In this document: in pieces, positions 27,520-37,254 of the stretch | How positions within the stretch are numbered: position 1 is the first letter of the stretch | How the letters are laid out: each line of letters begins with the position of its first letter | DNA from: Truepera sp. | GTDB taxonomy: Bacteria > Deinococcota > Deinococci > Deinococcales > Trueperaceae | DNA length: 64,000 nucleotides | Reading direction: 5' to 3' | NCBI GenBank assembly: GCA_032027045.1 | Contig: JAVSMU010000001.1 | Location: forward strand, 1,058,646 to 1,122,645 | The notes under the pieces: model-generated | The model's input: the letters and a program-made list of their open reading frames with translations, nothing else | Database searches by the model: none | Told to the model about the DNA's origin: nothing | Translations under genes and position numbers: made by a program

Positions 27520-28110
27520 GTGAGCGCGCACGGACCTGAGGTCGTCCTGCTCATGGGCCCACCGGGGGCCGGCAAGGGCACGCAGGCCAACCTGCTGGCC
27601 GCCAGCCGGGACCTGCTGAAGCTCTCGACGGGCGACATGCTCCGCGCACACGTCAAGGGCGGCACCGAGCTGGGCACCAGGGCGAAACGCGTCATGGACG
27701 AAGGCGGCCTGGTGTCGGACGACATCATCATCGCGATGGTGAAGGCCGAGCTGGACCGCTTGGACCCCATCCGCGTGCTGCTCGACGGCTTCCCGCGCAC
27801 CACCGTCCAGGCCGAGGCGCTCGACGAGCTCCTGGCCGACTACGGTGCCGCCATCGACGCCGCCATCGAGCTCAGGGTCGACGACCAGGAGCTGGTCCGC
27901 CGGCTACTGGGCCGCGCCCGGCAGGAGGGCCGCTCCGACGACAACGAGGCGACCATCCGCCGGCGAATGGCGGTCTACCGCGAGCAGACCGAACCGCTCC
28001 TCGACTACTACCGCAGGCAGGGCAAGGTCCATGACGTCGACGGCGTCGGCACCACCGAGGACGTCTTCGAGCGGATCGAAGCGGCCCTGGAAGGCGCCCT
28101 GGCATGGTAG
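27520..28110 (+). CDS. adk: adenylate kinase, short-lid form
   Basis: 196 residues. It interconverts AMP, ADP and ATP. Walker A is GPPGAGKGTQA; LSTGDMLRAHVK binds AMP; LLDGFPRT is the family signature. Residues after RLLGRAR go straight to the NEATIRRRM region, so the long, often zinc-binding LID insert is missing. GTG start abuts the secY stop with no gap. Overlaps map by 7 bp. Confidence 0.97.
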   Translation: MSAHGPEVVLLMGPPGAGKGTQANLLAASRDLLKLSTGDMLRAHVKGGTELGTRAKRVMDEGGLVSDDIIIAMVKAELDRLDPIRVLLDGFPRTTVQAEALDELLADYGAAIDAAIELRVDDQELVRRLLGRARQEGRSDDNEATIRRRMAVYREQTEPLLDYYRRQGKVHDVDGVGTTEDVFERIEAALEGALAW

Positions 28111-28904
28111 TCAAGCGCCAAAGCGAGCTGGACATCATGGCAGAGGCCGCCGTCATCAACCGCGAGGCCCTCGAGGTGGTCGAGGCGGCCGTGGCCCCCG
28201 GCGTCACCACGCGCGAGTTGAACGCGCTGGCCGAAGATGCTATCCTCTCACGCGGCGGGAAGCCCGCTTTCAAGGGTTACAACGGTTTCCCCGCCTCTAT
28301 CTGCGCCAGCCCGAACGAGGTGGTCGTTCACGGTTTCCCCGACGACCGCCGGCTAAGGGAAGGCGATATAATCTCGATCGACATCGGGACGTTCTATCGC
28401 GGGTACGCGGCCGACATGGCGCGCACCTACGCGGTGGGCGACGTCTCCGTCGAAGCCCGCAACCTCCTCGAGGTCACCGAGCGGTCGCTGACCGCCGGCA
28501 TCGAGAAGGCCCTGCCGGGCAAGCGCTTGGGCGACATATCCGCGGCCATTCAGGATGTCGTCGAGGCGGCTGGTTACTGGGTGATCAGGGAATTCGTAGG
28601 ACACGGCATCGGCCGGGAGTTCCACGAAGGACCGGAAGTGCCCAACTTTGGTAGTGCCGGTACCGGACCCCTTCTCCGTCCCGGCCTCGTCCTGGCGATC
28701 GAGCCCATGGTGGCTCAGCGGCGCACGCGCGTCGTCATCGCGGACGACGGCTGGACGGCCTCCACCGAGAACGGGAGCCTGGCGGCACATTTCGAGCACA
28801 CCGTAGCCATCACCGAAGATGGCCCTTGGGTGCTGACAGCGATCGGCGGAACCGGAGCCAAGAGCGCTCATCCGGCCGCCCCAGGAGGTGTGCATGGCGC
28901 GTAA
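28104..28904 (+). CDS. map: methionine aminopeptidase, type I
   Basis: 266 residues, pita-bread fold. It removes N-terminal Met from nascent proteins with two metal ions. Metal ligands appear in [17 protein letters not shown] (two Asp), [14 protein letters not shown] (His), LAIEPMV (Glu) and [12 protein letters not shown] (Glu); the substrate His is in VVHGFP. The last 20 residues are an Ala/Pro/Gly tail that overlaps infA by 11 bp. Confidence 0.97.
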   Translation: MVVKRQSELDIMAEAAVINREALEVVEAAVAPGVTTRELNALAEDAILSRGGKPAFKGYNGFPASICASPNEVVVHGFPDDRRLREGDIISIDIGTFYRGYAADMARTYAVGDVSVEARNLLEVTERSLTAGIEKALPGKRLGDISAAIQDVVEAAGYWVIREFVGHGIGREFHEGPEVPNFGSAGTGPLLRPGLVLAIEPMVAQRRTRVVIADDGWTASTENGSLAAHFEHTVAITEDGPWVLTAIGGTGAKSAHPAAPGGVHGA

Positions 28905-29169
28905 GAGGTCGGGTCCGCCCAGAACCAAGAAACCACGCGTGGAGCGGTTGGAAGAAACGACTCAAGATACTATCCGCACTGAAGGCGTGGTACTTGAAGC
29001 GCGCCCCAACACGACCTTCCTGGTCCAGTTGGACGCCGGGCCCGAGATCCTTGCCCACGTAGGTGGCAAGATGCGCCGTCACTACATCCGGATCCTCCCA
29101 GGCGACCGCGTCGTCCTGGAGATCAGCACTTACGACCCCGAGAAGGGTCGGATCGTCTACCGCAAGTAG
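28894..29169 (+). CDS. infA: translation initiation factor IF-1 with N-terminal extension
   Basis: 91 residues; typical IF-1 is about 72. The S1-type OB fold from [18 protein letters not shown] to [22 protein letters not shown] is canonical. Before it lies an extension of roughly 20 residues, [20 protein letters not shown], strongly basic then acidic. The start ATG 28894 has AGGAGG 5 nt upstream, so the extension is real unless initiation occurs within the gene; GTG 28888 overlaps the ribosome site. Confidence 0.95.
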   Translation: MARKRSGPPRTKKPRVERLEETTQDTIRTEGVVLEARPNTTFLVQLDAGPEILAHVGGKMRRHYIRILPGDRVVLEISTYDPEKGRIVYRK

Positions 29170-29179
29170 GAGTTGGGGC

Positions 29180-29296
29180 ATGAAAGTAAGGGCTTCAGTC
29201 AAACCAATGTGCGACAAGTGCAAGGTGATCCGCCGGCACGGTCGCGTCTACGTCATCTGCTCGGTCAACCCGACGCATAAGCAAAGGCAGGGCTGA
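29180..29296 (+). CDS. rpmJ: 50S ribosomal protein L36
   Basis: 38 residues, the zinc-binding form. [20 protein letters not shown] carries Cys11 and Cys14; Cys27 and His32 complete the site. It lies 10 nt after infA and 2 nt before rpsM. Confidence 0.97.
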   Translation: MKVRASVKPMCDKCKVIRRHGRVYVICSVNPTHKQRQG

Positions 29297-29298
29297 GA

Positions 29299-29679
29299 GT
29301 GGCTCGTATCGCAGGTATCGACCTGCCGCGCGACAAGCGCATCGAGGCCGCCCTCCCGTACATCTACGGCATCGGCTGGAGCCGCTCCGTGGACATCCTC
29401 GCCAAGGCGTCGGTCGACCCCGGCACGCGCGTCAAGGACCTCACGGACTCCGAGGTCTCGCGCCTGCGCGAAGTCGTCGACCGCGACTACAAGGTGGAGG
29501 GTGACCTGCGCCGCGAAGTGCAGCTCAACATCAAGCGCCTCATGGACATCGGTTGCTACCGTGGCCTCCGCCACCGTCGCGGCCTTCCGGTCCGTGGGCA
29601 GTCCACCAAGACCAACGCGCGTACCCGCAAGGGACCGCGCCGCACCGTGGCCGGCAAGAAGAGGGCCCCGAAGAAGTAA
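29299..29679 (+). CDS. rpsM: 30S ribosomal protein S13
   Basis: 126 residues. S13 bridges to L5 in the 50[21 protein letters not shown], the helix-hairpin-helix region and the basic C-terminal [20 protein letters not shown] are typical. GTG start. Confidence 0.98.
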   Translation: MARIAGIDLPRDKRIEAALPYIYGIGWSRSVDILAKASVDPGTRVKDLTDSEVSRLREVVDRDYKVEGDLRREVQLNIKRLMDIGCYRGLRHRRGLPVRGQSTKTNARTRKGPRRTVAGKKRAPKK

Positions 29680-29692
29680 GGGACGCTGACCT

Positions 29693-30082
29693 ATGGCAAA
29701 ACCCACGAAGACCACGAAGAAGCGGGTCAAGCGCTCCCTCACCGAGGGCAAGGCGTTCATCCACGCTTCCTACAACAACACCATCGTCACCATCACCGAC
29801 ATGGCCGGCAACACCGTGGCCTGGTCGTCGGCCGGTTCCATCGGCTACAAGGGATCCAAGAAGGGCACGCCGTACGCGGCGCAGCTCGCGGCCGCCGACG
29901 CCACCCGCAAGGCCCAGAACATGGGCGTGTCGCAGGTCGACATCGTCATCAGGGGCACGGGCTCCGGACGCGAGCAGGCGATCCGTTCCATCCAAGCGAC
30001 GGGCGTCACCGTGCGCACCATAATCGACGACACCCCCACACCCCACAACGGCTGCCGCCCGCGCAAGCGGAAGCGTCCCTGA
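29693..30082 (+). CDS. rpsK: 30S ribosomal protein S11
   Basis: 129 residues. S11 lies on the platform near the E site. [39 protein letters not shown] and the ending [18 protein letters not shown] are canonical. A 39-nt gap with a G/C-rich potential hairpin separates it from rpsD. Confidence 0.98.
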   Translation: MAKPTKTTKKRVKRSLTEGKAFIHASYNNTIVTITDMAGNTVAWSSAGSIGYKGSKKGTPYAAQLAAADATRKAQNMGVSQVDIVIRGTGSGREQAIRSIQATGVTVRTIIDDTPTPHNGCRPRKRKRP

Positions 30083-30121
30083 GCTTGGGGCGCGGCCCCA
30101 TGATGGGGGCCTAGGAGAGAT

Positions 30122-30739
30122 ATGGGTCGATACAGAGGACCGATAGTCAAGATCTGCAGACGCGAGGGCGCCAACCTGGTGGAGACGCCGAAGGTGCAGC
30201 GCTACATGGAGAGGCACCCGTACCCCCCGGGGCAGCACGGCCAGCGTCGCCGTCGCAAGCCGAGCGACTACGGCGTGCGTCTGCGCGAGAAGCAGAAGCT
30301 GCGCTTCTACTACAACATGAGCGAGAAGCAGTTCCACAACCTGTTCGAGGAGGCCGAGCGCGCCGAGGGGTCGACGGGAACCGTCTTCCTGCAGTTCCTC
30401 GAGTCGCGCCTCGACAACGTCGTCTACCGCCTGGGCATCGCCTACACGCGGCGGCAGGCGCGCCAGTTCGTGGCTCACGGCCACATCCTGGTCAACGGCA
30501 AGCGCGTCGACGTCCCGTCGTACCGCGTGCGTCCGGCCGACGTCATCGAAGTGGCTCCCAACGCCAAGAAGAACCCCGTGATCCAGGCCAACATCGAGGA
30601 TCGTCGGCGGGGCAAGCTGAACCCGTGGCTCGAGTTCGACGGCGAAACCATGAAGGGCAGGTTCCTTCACCGCCCGGCCCGTGAGGACATCATGGTGCCC
30701 GTCAACGAGCTCCAGGTCATCGAGTACTACTCGCGCTAA
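30122..30739 (+). CDS. rpsD: 30S ribosomal protein S4
   Basis: 205 residues. S4 nucleates 30S body assembly and in some bacteria represses the alpha operon. [16 protein letters not shown], the basic Zn-less N-terminal domain ([20 protein letters not shown] without a Cys cluster) and the S4 RNA-binding domain [20 protein letters not shown] are present. Confidence 0.98.
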   Translation: MGRYRGPIVKICRREGANLVETPKVQRYMERHPYPPGQHGQRRRRKPSDYGVRLREKQKLRFYYNMSEKQFHNLFEEAERAEGSTGTVFLQFLESRLDNVVYRLGIAYTRRQARQFVAHGHILVNGKRVDVPSYRVRPADVIEVAPNAKKNPVIQANIEDRRRGKLNPWLEFDGETMKGRFLHRPAREDIMVPVNELQVIEYYSR

Positions 30740-30780
30740 GCGGCGAGCAAACGAGTCAAGTCGCTACCGAGGAGGTACCG

Positions 30781-31719
30781 GTGCACATCATCCCAGAGTT
30801 CAAAGCCAAGGTCACGGGCAGTTATGGCGAGTTCGTGGTCGAGCCGCTTCCGCGCGGCTACGGCGTCACGCTCGGCAACCCGCTACGGCGCATCCTGCTG
30901 TCGTCGGTTCCCGGCACGGCCGTCACTAGCGTCTACATCGAGGACGTTCTGCACGAGTTCTCGACCATCGACGGGGTCAAGGAGGATGTCATGCAGATCA
31001 TCCTCAACCTCAAGGACCTCGTCGTGAAGATGCATGACGACGATCCGGTCACGCTCACGCTGCGCGTCGACGAGCCGGGCGAAGTGACGGCCAAGATGTT
31101 CGACGTCCCGTCTAACGCCGCCATAATCAACCCCGATCTGCACGTCGCCACCCTTGCCAAGGGCGGAAAGCTGGTCATGGAAGTGCGCGTCGAGCGCGGA
31201 GTGGGCTACGTCCCGTCGGAGGTGCACGGCACCAAGGACCGCATCAACTCCATCCCCGTCGACGCAATCTACACGCCGGTCCGCCGCGTCGCCTACCGCG
31301 TCGAGGACACCCGCGTCGGCCAGCGGACGGACCTCGACCGCCTCACCCTGCGCGTGTGGACCGACGGCAGCGTCGACCCGAGGGACGCGCTCGACGTCGC
31401 CGTCGACACCCTCCGCAGCCAGCTGAACGTCTTCACGGGCGACGGCTTCGCGGAGGAGGACGCCGCACCGGTGCTCGTCCTGGGCCCCAGCAAGACCGAA
31501 GAGGTCGAGCCGCTCGCCGAGACGGTCACGCTGAGCCTCGAGAGCCTCGACCTCTCCAGCCGCGTGCTCCACTCCCTGCAAGAGGAAGGCATCGACTCCG
31601 TCAACGCCCTCCTGGCCCTCTCGGAGCGCGACCTCAAGAAGGTCGGCGGGGTCGGCGAGAAGTCGCTCGAAGAGATCAAAGAGCGCCTCGCGGCGCGCGG
31701 CTACAACCTTAAGGAGTAA
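30781..31719 (+). CDS. rpoA: DNA-directed RNA polymerase subunit alpha
   Basis: 312 residues. The N-terminal dimerisation domain includes PLPRGYGVTLGNPLRRILLS, the C-terminal domain (SRVLHSLQEEGIDSVNALL and LKKVGGVGEKSLEEIKERL) contacts UP elements and activators. GTG start 41 nt after rpsD with an AGGAGGT ribosome site, the best match to the anti-SD seen in the block. Confidence 0.98.
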   Translation: MHIIPEFKAKVTGSYGEFVVEPLPRGYGVTLGNPLRRILLSSVPGTAVTSVYIEDVLHEFSTIDGVKEDVMQIILNLKDLVVKMHDDDPVTLTLRVDEPGEVTAKMFDVPSNAAIINPDLHVATLAKGGKLVMEVRVERGVGYVPSEVHGTKDRINSIPVDAIYTPVRRVAYRVEDTRVGQRTDLDRLTLRVWTDGSVDPRDALDVAVDTLRSQLNVFTGDGFAEEDAAPVLVLGPSKTEEVEPLAETVTLSLESLDLSSRVLHSLQEEGIDSVNALLALSERDLKKVGGVGEKSLEEIKERLAARGYNLKE

Positions 31720-31722
31720 CTG

Positions 31723-32079
31723 ATGCGCCACCTGATCCGCGGCCGCAAACTGAACCGCTCCAGCAGTCACCGCTCGGCCCTGGCACGCAGCCAGGCCACG
31801 GCACTGCTGCGGCACGGCCGCATCAAGACCACCCTCACGAAGGCCAAGAACCTGCAGCCCTTCGTGGAGAAGCTGATCACCACCGCCCGCGGCGGCGACC
31901 TCCACTCGCGCCGGCTGGTAGCCCGCGAGATCCACGATCTCGCCGTGCAGCGCAAGCTGATGGACGAGATCGCGCCCCGGTACCTGGAGCGACCCGGCGG
32001 CTACACGCGCATCTACCGCCTCACCTCGAGGCGCGGTGACGGCGTGCAAGAGGCCCTCATCGAGTTGGTCAACGACTGA
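31723..32079 (+). CDS. rplQ: 50S ribosomal protein L17
   Basis: 118 residues. [17 protein letters not shown], the [16 protein letters not shown] segment and the C-terminal [20 protein letters not shown] mark L17. It is the last gene of the ribosomal block; a strong terminator follows 62 nt later. Confidence 0.98.
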   Translation: MRHLIRGRKLNRSSSHRSALARSQATALLRHGRIKTTLTKAKNLQPFVEKLITTARGGDLHSRRLVAREIHDLAVQRKLMDEIAPRYLERPGGYTRIYRLTSRRGDGVQEALIELVND

Positions 32080-32140
32080 ACCTTTGAGACCCCCGGCAAC
32101 GGCTCCCGGCTGAACGAGACCGGGGCCGAACCGCCGCTAG

Positions 32141-32180
32141 GACCCGGCGCTCACTTTCGAGCGGGCGTCGGGTCTTCTTG
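32141..32180 (+). terminator. intrinsic terminator of the ribosomal block
   Basis: GACCCGGCGCTC (32141-32152) pairs with GGGCGTCGGGTC (32163-32174) as a continuous 12-bp stem with two G-U pairs and a 10-nt loop, followed by TTCTT. It lies between rplQ and the convergent deoB, so it may also stop leftward transcripts. Confidence 0.75.
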
Positions 32181-32236
32181 GTGGGGCATGGGTGCAGCAT
32201 GCGGGCGCGGCTGTCGGGGTCGGCGGGGGCGGACCC

Positions 32237-33379
32237 TCAGGCGAAGCTCGTGCCCACGCCCCCCCAAGCGACGCCGAGGAGGTCCGCGACGGTTGCACCC
32301 ACGTCCGCGAACGTGCGGCGCGTGCCCAACGCCCGCGCCTCCTCGCCCGGGCGGTAGTAGAGCAACAGCCCGTGTTCGCGCGTGTGATCGGTGCCCTTCC
32401 AAGTGGGGTCGTTGCCGTGGTCGCTCACGAACATGAGCGCGTCGCCGGGCGCGGTGGCGGCGACGAGTTCGGGGAGCCTAGCGTCGAACTCCGCGAGCGC
32501 CGCGGCGTACCCTCGCGGATCGCGGCGGTGTCCGTAAAGCGAGTCGAACTCGACCAGGTTGGTGAACACGAGCCCGGCGGGCCGCTCGCGCATGAGTTCG
32601 AGCGTGCGCTCGATCCCCAGCAAGTTGGTGCCCGCCGCCACCTCGCGGGTGAAGCCGCGGTGGGCGTAGATGTCGGGGATCTTCCCGACGCCGACGACCT
32701 CTTTGCCCGCGGCGGCGAGCGCGTCGAGCACGTTGGCGGGCGGGGCGAGGGAGTAGTCGTGGCGCTTCTCGCCCAGGCGCACGAAGGCGCCAGGCCCGCC
32801 CGTGAACGGGCGCGCGATGACGCGGGCAACGGCGTTCTCGCCCGTCAGGATCTCGCGGGCCGCCAGGCACCAGGCGTAGAGGGTCTCGAGCGGCACGACG
32901 TCGACGTGCGCCGCCACCTGGAACACGGAATCGGCGCTGGTGTAGACGATCGGGAAGCTCGTGCGCAGGTGCTCGGCGCCAAGTTCGTCCAAGATGACCG
33001 TTCCCGACGCGGGGTAGTTGCCGAGGTGGCCCCGGCCCGTCGCCGCGTCGAAGGCCGCCATGACGTCGTCCGGGAAACGCTGGAACGTCCGGAACGGATG
33101 CTCCAGCACCACGCCCATGAACTCCCAGTGCCCGGTGGTCGTGTCCTTGCCCTTGCTCAACTCCGCGAGCCGGCCGTAACTGGCGAGCGGGTCTGCCTCC
33201 CTTGGCAGGCTCGTGACGCCATCCACGAGGCCCAACCCCAGGCGCGCGAGGTTCGGAAGTTCCACGCCGGTGGCGGCGAGGGTGTGGTCGAGCGTGTGCG
33301 AGCCGGCGTCGCCGAAAGCCGCGGCGTCCGCCAGTGCGCCAACGCCGACCGAGTCGAGTACCACCAGTGTGACGGTCAT
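32237..33379 (-). CDS. deoB: phosphopentomutase
   Basis: 380 residues, alkaline-phosphatase superfamily. It interconverts ribose- or deoxyribose-1-phosphate and the 5-phosphates in nucleoside salvage. The nucleophile region is [18 protein letters not shown] near the N-terminus; [14 protein letters not shown] is the family segment with the phosphorylated Thr; metal ligands occur in ELDSL-like [12 protein letters not shown] and [22 protein letters not shown] 33379 follows TATACT by 6 nt, so it is leaderless. No other deo genes are adjacent. Confidence 0.95.
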   Translation of the reverse strand: MTVTLVVLDSVGVGALADAAAFGDAGSHTLDHTLAATGVELPNLARLGLGLVDGVTSLPREADPLASYGRLAELSKGKDTTTGHWEFMGVVLEHPFRTFQRFPDDVMAAFDAATGRGHLGNYPASGTVILDELGAEHLRTSFPIVYTSADSVFQVAAHVDVVPLETLYAWCLAAREILTGENAVARVIARPFTGGPGAFVRLGEKRHDYSLAPPANVLDALAAAGKEVVGVGKIPDIYAHRGFTREVAAGTNLLGIERTLELMRERPAGLVFTNLVEFDSLYGHRRDPRGYAAALAEFDARLPELVAATAPGDALMFVSDHGNDPTWKGTDHTREHGLLLYYRPGEEARALGTRRTFADVGATVADLLGVAWGGVGTSFA

Positions 33380-33385
33380 TGGGAG

Positions 33386-33391
33386 AGTATA
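33386..33391 (-). promoter_or_regulatory. -10 element TATACT of leaderless deoB
   Basis: On the minus strand TATACT is followed by 6 nt and the deoB ATG; no ribosome site. Confidence 0.6.
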
Positions 33392-33425
33392 AGAGCCGCG
33401 GCCCGGCAGGCGACGCGCCCGCCGG

Positions 33426-33431
33426 TAGTAT
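33426..33431 (+). promoter_or_regulatory. -10 element TAGTAT upstream of tilS-tadA
   Basis: TAGTAT is followed by 5 nt and a GTG (33437) that opens a 21-codon ORF ending in an ATGA overlap with tilS. It faces the deoB promoter 35 bp away. Confidence 0.5.
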
Positions 33432-33436
33432 GTGGC

Positions 33437-33502
33437 GTGGTCGAACTTCGCGCGTGGTGCGCTTCCTCAGGCTTGCGGGGCATGCGGCGGCGGGGCACAT
33501 GA
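33437..33502 (+). CDS. candidate leaderless leader peptide before tilS-tadA
   Basis: 21 codons, GTG to TGA, product starting [16 protein letters not shown] and ending in an Arg-rich tail (RRRGT). It begins 5 nt after the TAGTAT box, where a transcript would start, and its TGA overlaps the ATG of tilS as ATGA. The tilS ATG has no good ribosome site, so its translation could depend on termination-reinitiation after this ORF. Translation of the peptide itself is inferred only. Confidence 0.42.
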   Translation: MVELRAWCASSGLRGMRRRGT

Positions 33503-35436
33503 CGCCGGCGGCGGGCCTGCTCGAGAGGTTCACGGCGCGACTGGATGGCCTGGCGCCTTCCGGCACTCCGTTGGTGGCCGCGGTCTCGGGTGGCGCCGAC
33601 TCCGTCGCGGCGGCGCTGCTGTTGAAGGCGGCGGAGCGACCATTCGTGGTGGCGCACTTCGATCACCGGCTCCGCGCCGGATCGGGGGAGGACGCGGCGT
33701 TCGTCGAGACCCTCAGCGAGTCGTTGGGCGCACCGTTCAGGCTTGGCGGCGCGGACGTGGCGCGAGTGGCCGAGGCCAAGGGCTGGAACCTGGAGGACGC
33801 CGCGCGGCGCCTGCGTTACGCCTTCCTCCACCGCGTGCTCCGCGAGTCCGGGGGCGGTGTGATTGTGGTGGCTCATACCGCCGACGACCAGGCCGAGACG
33901 TTCTTGTTGCAACTCCTGCGCGGCGCCGCTTTCCCGGCAGGCATGGCGGCGCGGCGGGGCGCGGTGGCGCGCCCGCTACTGACCGAGAGGCGCGAGGCCC
34001 TGCGCGATTACCTCCGCGAGGCGTCACAACCCTGGCGCGACGACCCGACGAACCTCGACCTCTCCCGGAACCGCGCCTGGTTGCGGCACGAGGTCATCCC
34101 GGCTCTCGAAGCGCGCTTCGTGGGAGTCAGCGGGCGTCTGGCTCACACGGCGGGCGAGCTGGCCGCCGCTCGGGAGGCACTGGAGGCCGAGGCGAGCCGG
34201 CGCTTCGGCGGTGGCGAGTCGCTGGACGCGGCCGCCCTCGCCGCCGCGCCCGCCGCCGTGCTACGTGTGGGCCTCGCTGCCAGGCTAAGGGCCCTCGGCG
34301 TGCCGGCCAGCGCCCGCCTGGTGTCCGCGCTCGAGGACGCGGTGCTTCGCTCGGCGCGGATGGGTACCAGCGCGCCGCCTTGGCGCCGCGACGTGGGCAG
34401 GGGAGTGACGGCCACGGTGGCGTACGGGCGCTTCTCGCTCGGGCGCGCGCCCGAAGGCGCCCCGGACCCGACGGCCGTGAGGGTGACCTCGGCGGAGCAG
34501 CTACCCGTTGGGGTGTCGCCGAGCGTCCTGGAGGGCCATCCGGACCTGGTCCTGCGGCGGCGGCTGGCAGGCGATCGCATCCGGCTGCCCTTCGGGAGCA
34601 AGCTCGTGAGCGACCTGCTGATCGACCGCAAGGTGCCCCGCTCCGACCGGGACGGGCTCACCATCCTGGCCGAAGGCAACGAGGTCTTGTGGGTGGAAGG
34701 TGTGGCCGCCGCTGTTGGCGTCGCCTCGCCTGGCGTCGCTTCGCCTGGCGTCGCTTCGCCTGGCGTTGCCTCGCCTGGCGGTGCCTCGCCAAGCGGTGAG
34801 TCGCCCAGCGGTGCCTCGCCAAGCGCCGCCGCCCGCTCCAGCGGCCTGGCGAGGCGCCAGGGCGAGGCCAGCCCGCTCGGCACGGACGAACACTTCATGG
34901 GCCTGGCGCTCGCGGAGGCCCGCCTCGCGCTGAGCTCGGGCGAAGTGCCGGTTGGCGCCGTGGTGGTCGTGGACGGCAAGGTCGTGGCGGCGGCTCACAA
35001 CCAAAGCGAGAGCGAGAGCGACCCCACGGCCCACGCCGAGGTGCTGGCACTAAGGGCGGCGGCCAAGGCGGTGGGTGATTGGCGTCTGGAGGGCGCCACG
35101 CTTTACGTGACGCTGGAGCCGTGCCCGATGTGCCTGGGGGCCACGTTGCAGACCCACGCCGCCGGGCTCGTTTACGGCGCGACGAACGTGCGCGAGGGCG
35201 CCCTGGGCGGGGTGGTCGATCTGGCAGCGGCCGGCTGGAAGCGCGTGCCCGTGGTTCGGGGCGGCGTTCGGGCGGCGGAAGCGGCGGCCCTCCTCAAGCG
35301 CGCGTTCGCGGCGAAGAGGGCGGCCTCCGCGGCGGGCGCCACGGCGGCGCCTGTCCCGCCGCCCGAACCGGGCGCCGGTACCCAGCCCAGCGAGGAGCCT
35401 CAACCGGATGATTCCCAGCAGGGCGGCACGAAGTAG
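33499..35436 (+). CDS. tilS: fusion: tRNA(Ile)-lysidine synthase (TilS) + tRNA adenosine deaminase (TadA)
   Basis: 645 residues in one frame. Residues 1 to about 400 are TilS: the PP-loop SGGADS at residue 30, HFDHRLR, the HTADDQAETFLL segment and the C-terminal TilS domain with RRRLAGDRIRLPFGSK. TilS makes lysidine at C34 of tRNA-Ile(CAU). Residues 407-441 are seven copies of a five-residue repeat (GVASP and variants). Residues about 467-610 are TadA, which makes inosine at A34 of tRNA-Arg(ACG): zinc ligands His512 in HAE with the proton-shuttle Glu514, Cys542 and Cys545 in PCPMC. The tail is Ala/Pro/Glu-rich. Both enzymes act on wobble base 34. Start ATG 33499 gives a normal TilS N-terminus; upstream in-frame GTG 33454 is possible. 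Confidence 0.92.
   Translation: MTPAAGLLERFTARLDGLAPSGTPLVAAVSGGADSVAAALLLKAAERPFVVAHFDHRLRAGSGEDAAFVETLSESLGAPFRLGGADVARVAEAKGWNLEDAARRLRYAFLHRVLRESGGGVIVVAHTADDQAETFLLQLLRGAAFPAGMAARRGAVARPLLTERREALRDYLREASQPWRDDPTNLDLSRNRAWLRHEVIPALEARFVGVSGRLAHTAGELAAAREALEAEASRRFGGGESLDAAALAAAPAAVLRVGLAARLRALGVPASARLVSALEDAVLRSARMGTSAPPWRRDVGRGVTATVAYGRFSLGRAPEGAPDPTAVRVTSAEQLPVGVSPSVLEGHPDLVLRRRLAGDRIRLPFGSKLVSDLLIDRKVPRSDRDGLTILAEGNEVLWVEGVAAAVGVASPGVASPGVASPGVASPGGASPSGESPSGASPSAAARSSGLARRQGEASPLGTDEHFMGLALAEARLALSSGEVPVGAVVVVDGKVVAAAHNQSESESDPTAHAEVLALRAAAKAVGDWRLEGATLYVTLEPCPMCLGATLQTHAAGLVYGATNVREGALGGVVDLAAAGWKRVPVVRGGVRAAEAAALLKRAFAAKRAASAAGATAAPVPPPEPGAGTQPSEEPQPDDSQQGGTK
34717..34821 (+). repeat. 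seven tandem 15-bp units encoding the TilS-TadA linker
   Basis: The unit GGCGTCGCTTCGCCT (Gly-Val-Ala-Ser-Pro) is repeated seven times in frame, the first four units nearly identical and the last three diverged to Gly-Gly-Ala, Ser-Gly-Glu and Ser-Gly-Ala variants. Copy number is likely to vary between strains. Confidence 0.85.
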
Positions 35437-35451
35437 CACCGGGGGGTGGGA

Positions 35452-35457
35452 TACACT
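35452..35457 (+). promoter_or_regulatory. -10 element TACACT of leaderless lepA
   Basis: TACACT is followed by 6 nt and the lepA GTG at 35464; the box is 15 bp after the tilS-tadA stop. Confidence 0.55.
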
Positions 35458-35463
35458 TGCCCG

Positions 35464-37251
<1,788 letters not shown>

Positions 37252-37254
37252 CGG

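Noticed and set aside
32192-33436. Long plus-strand frame opposite deoB
   Set aside because: deoB motifs are unambiguous on the minus strand. Only the last 21 codons of this frame, after the TAGTAT box, were kept as a leader-peptide candidate.
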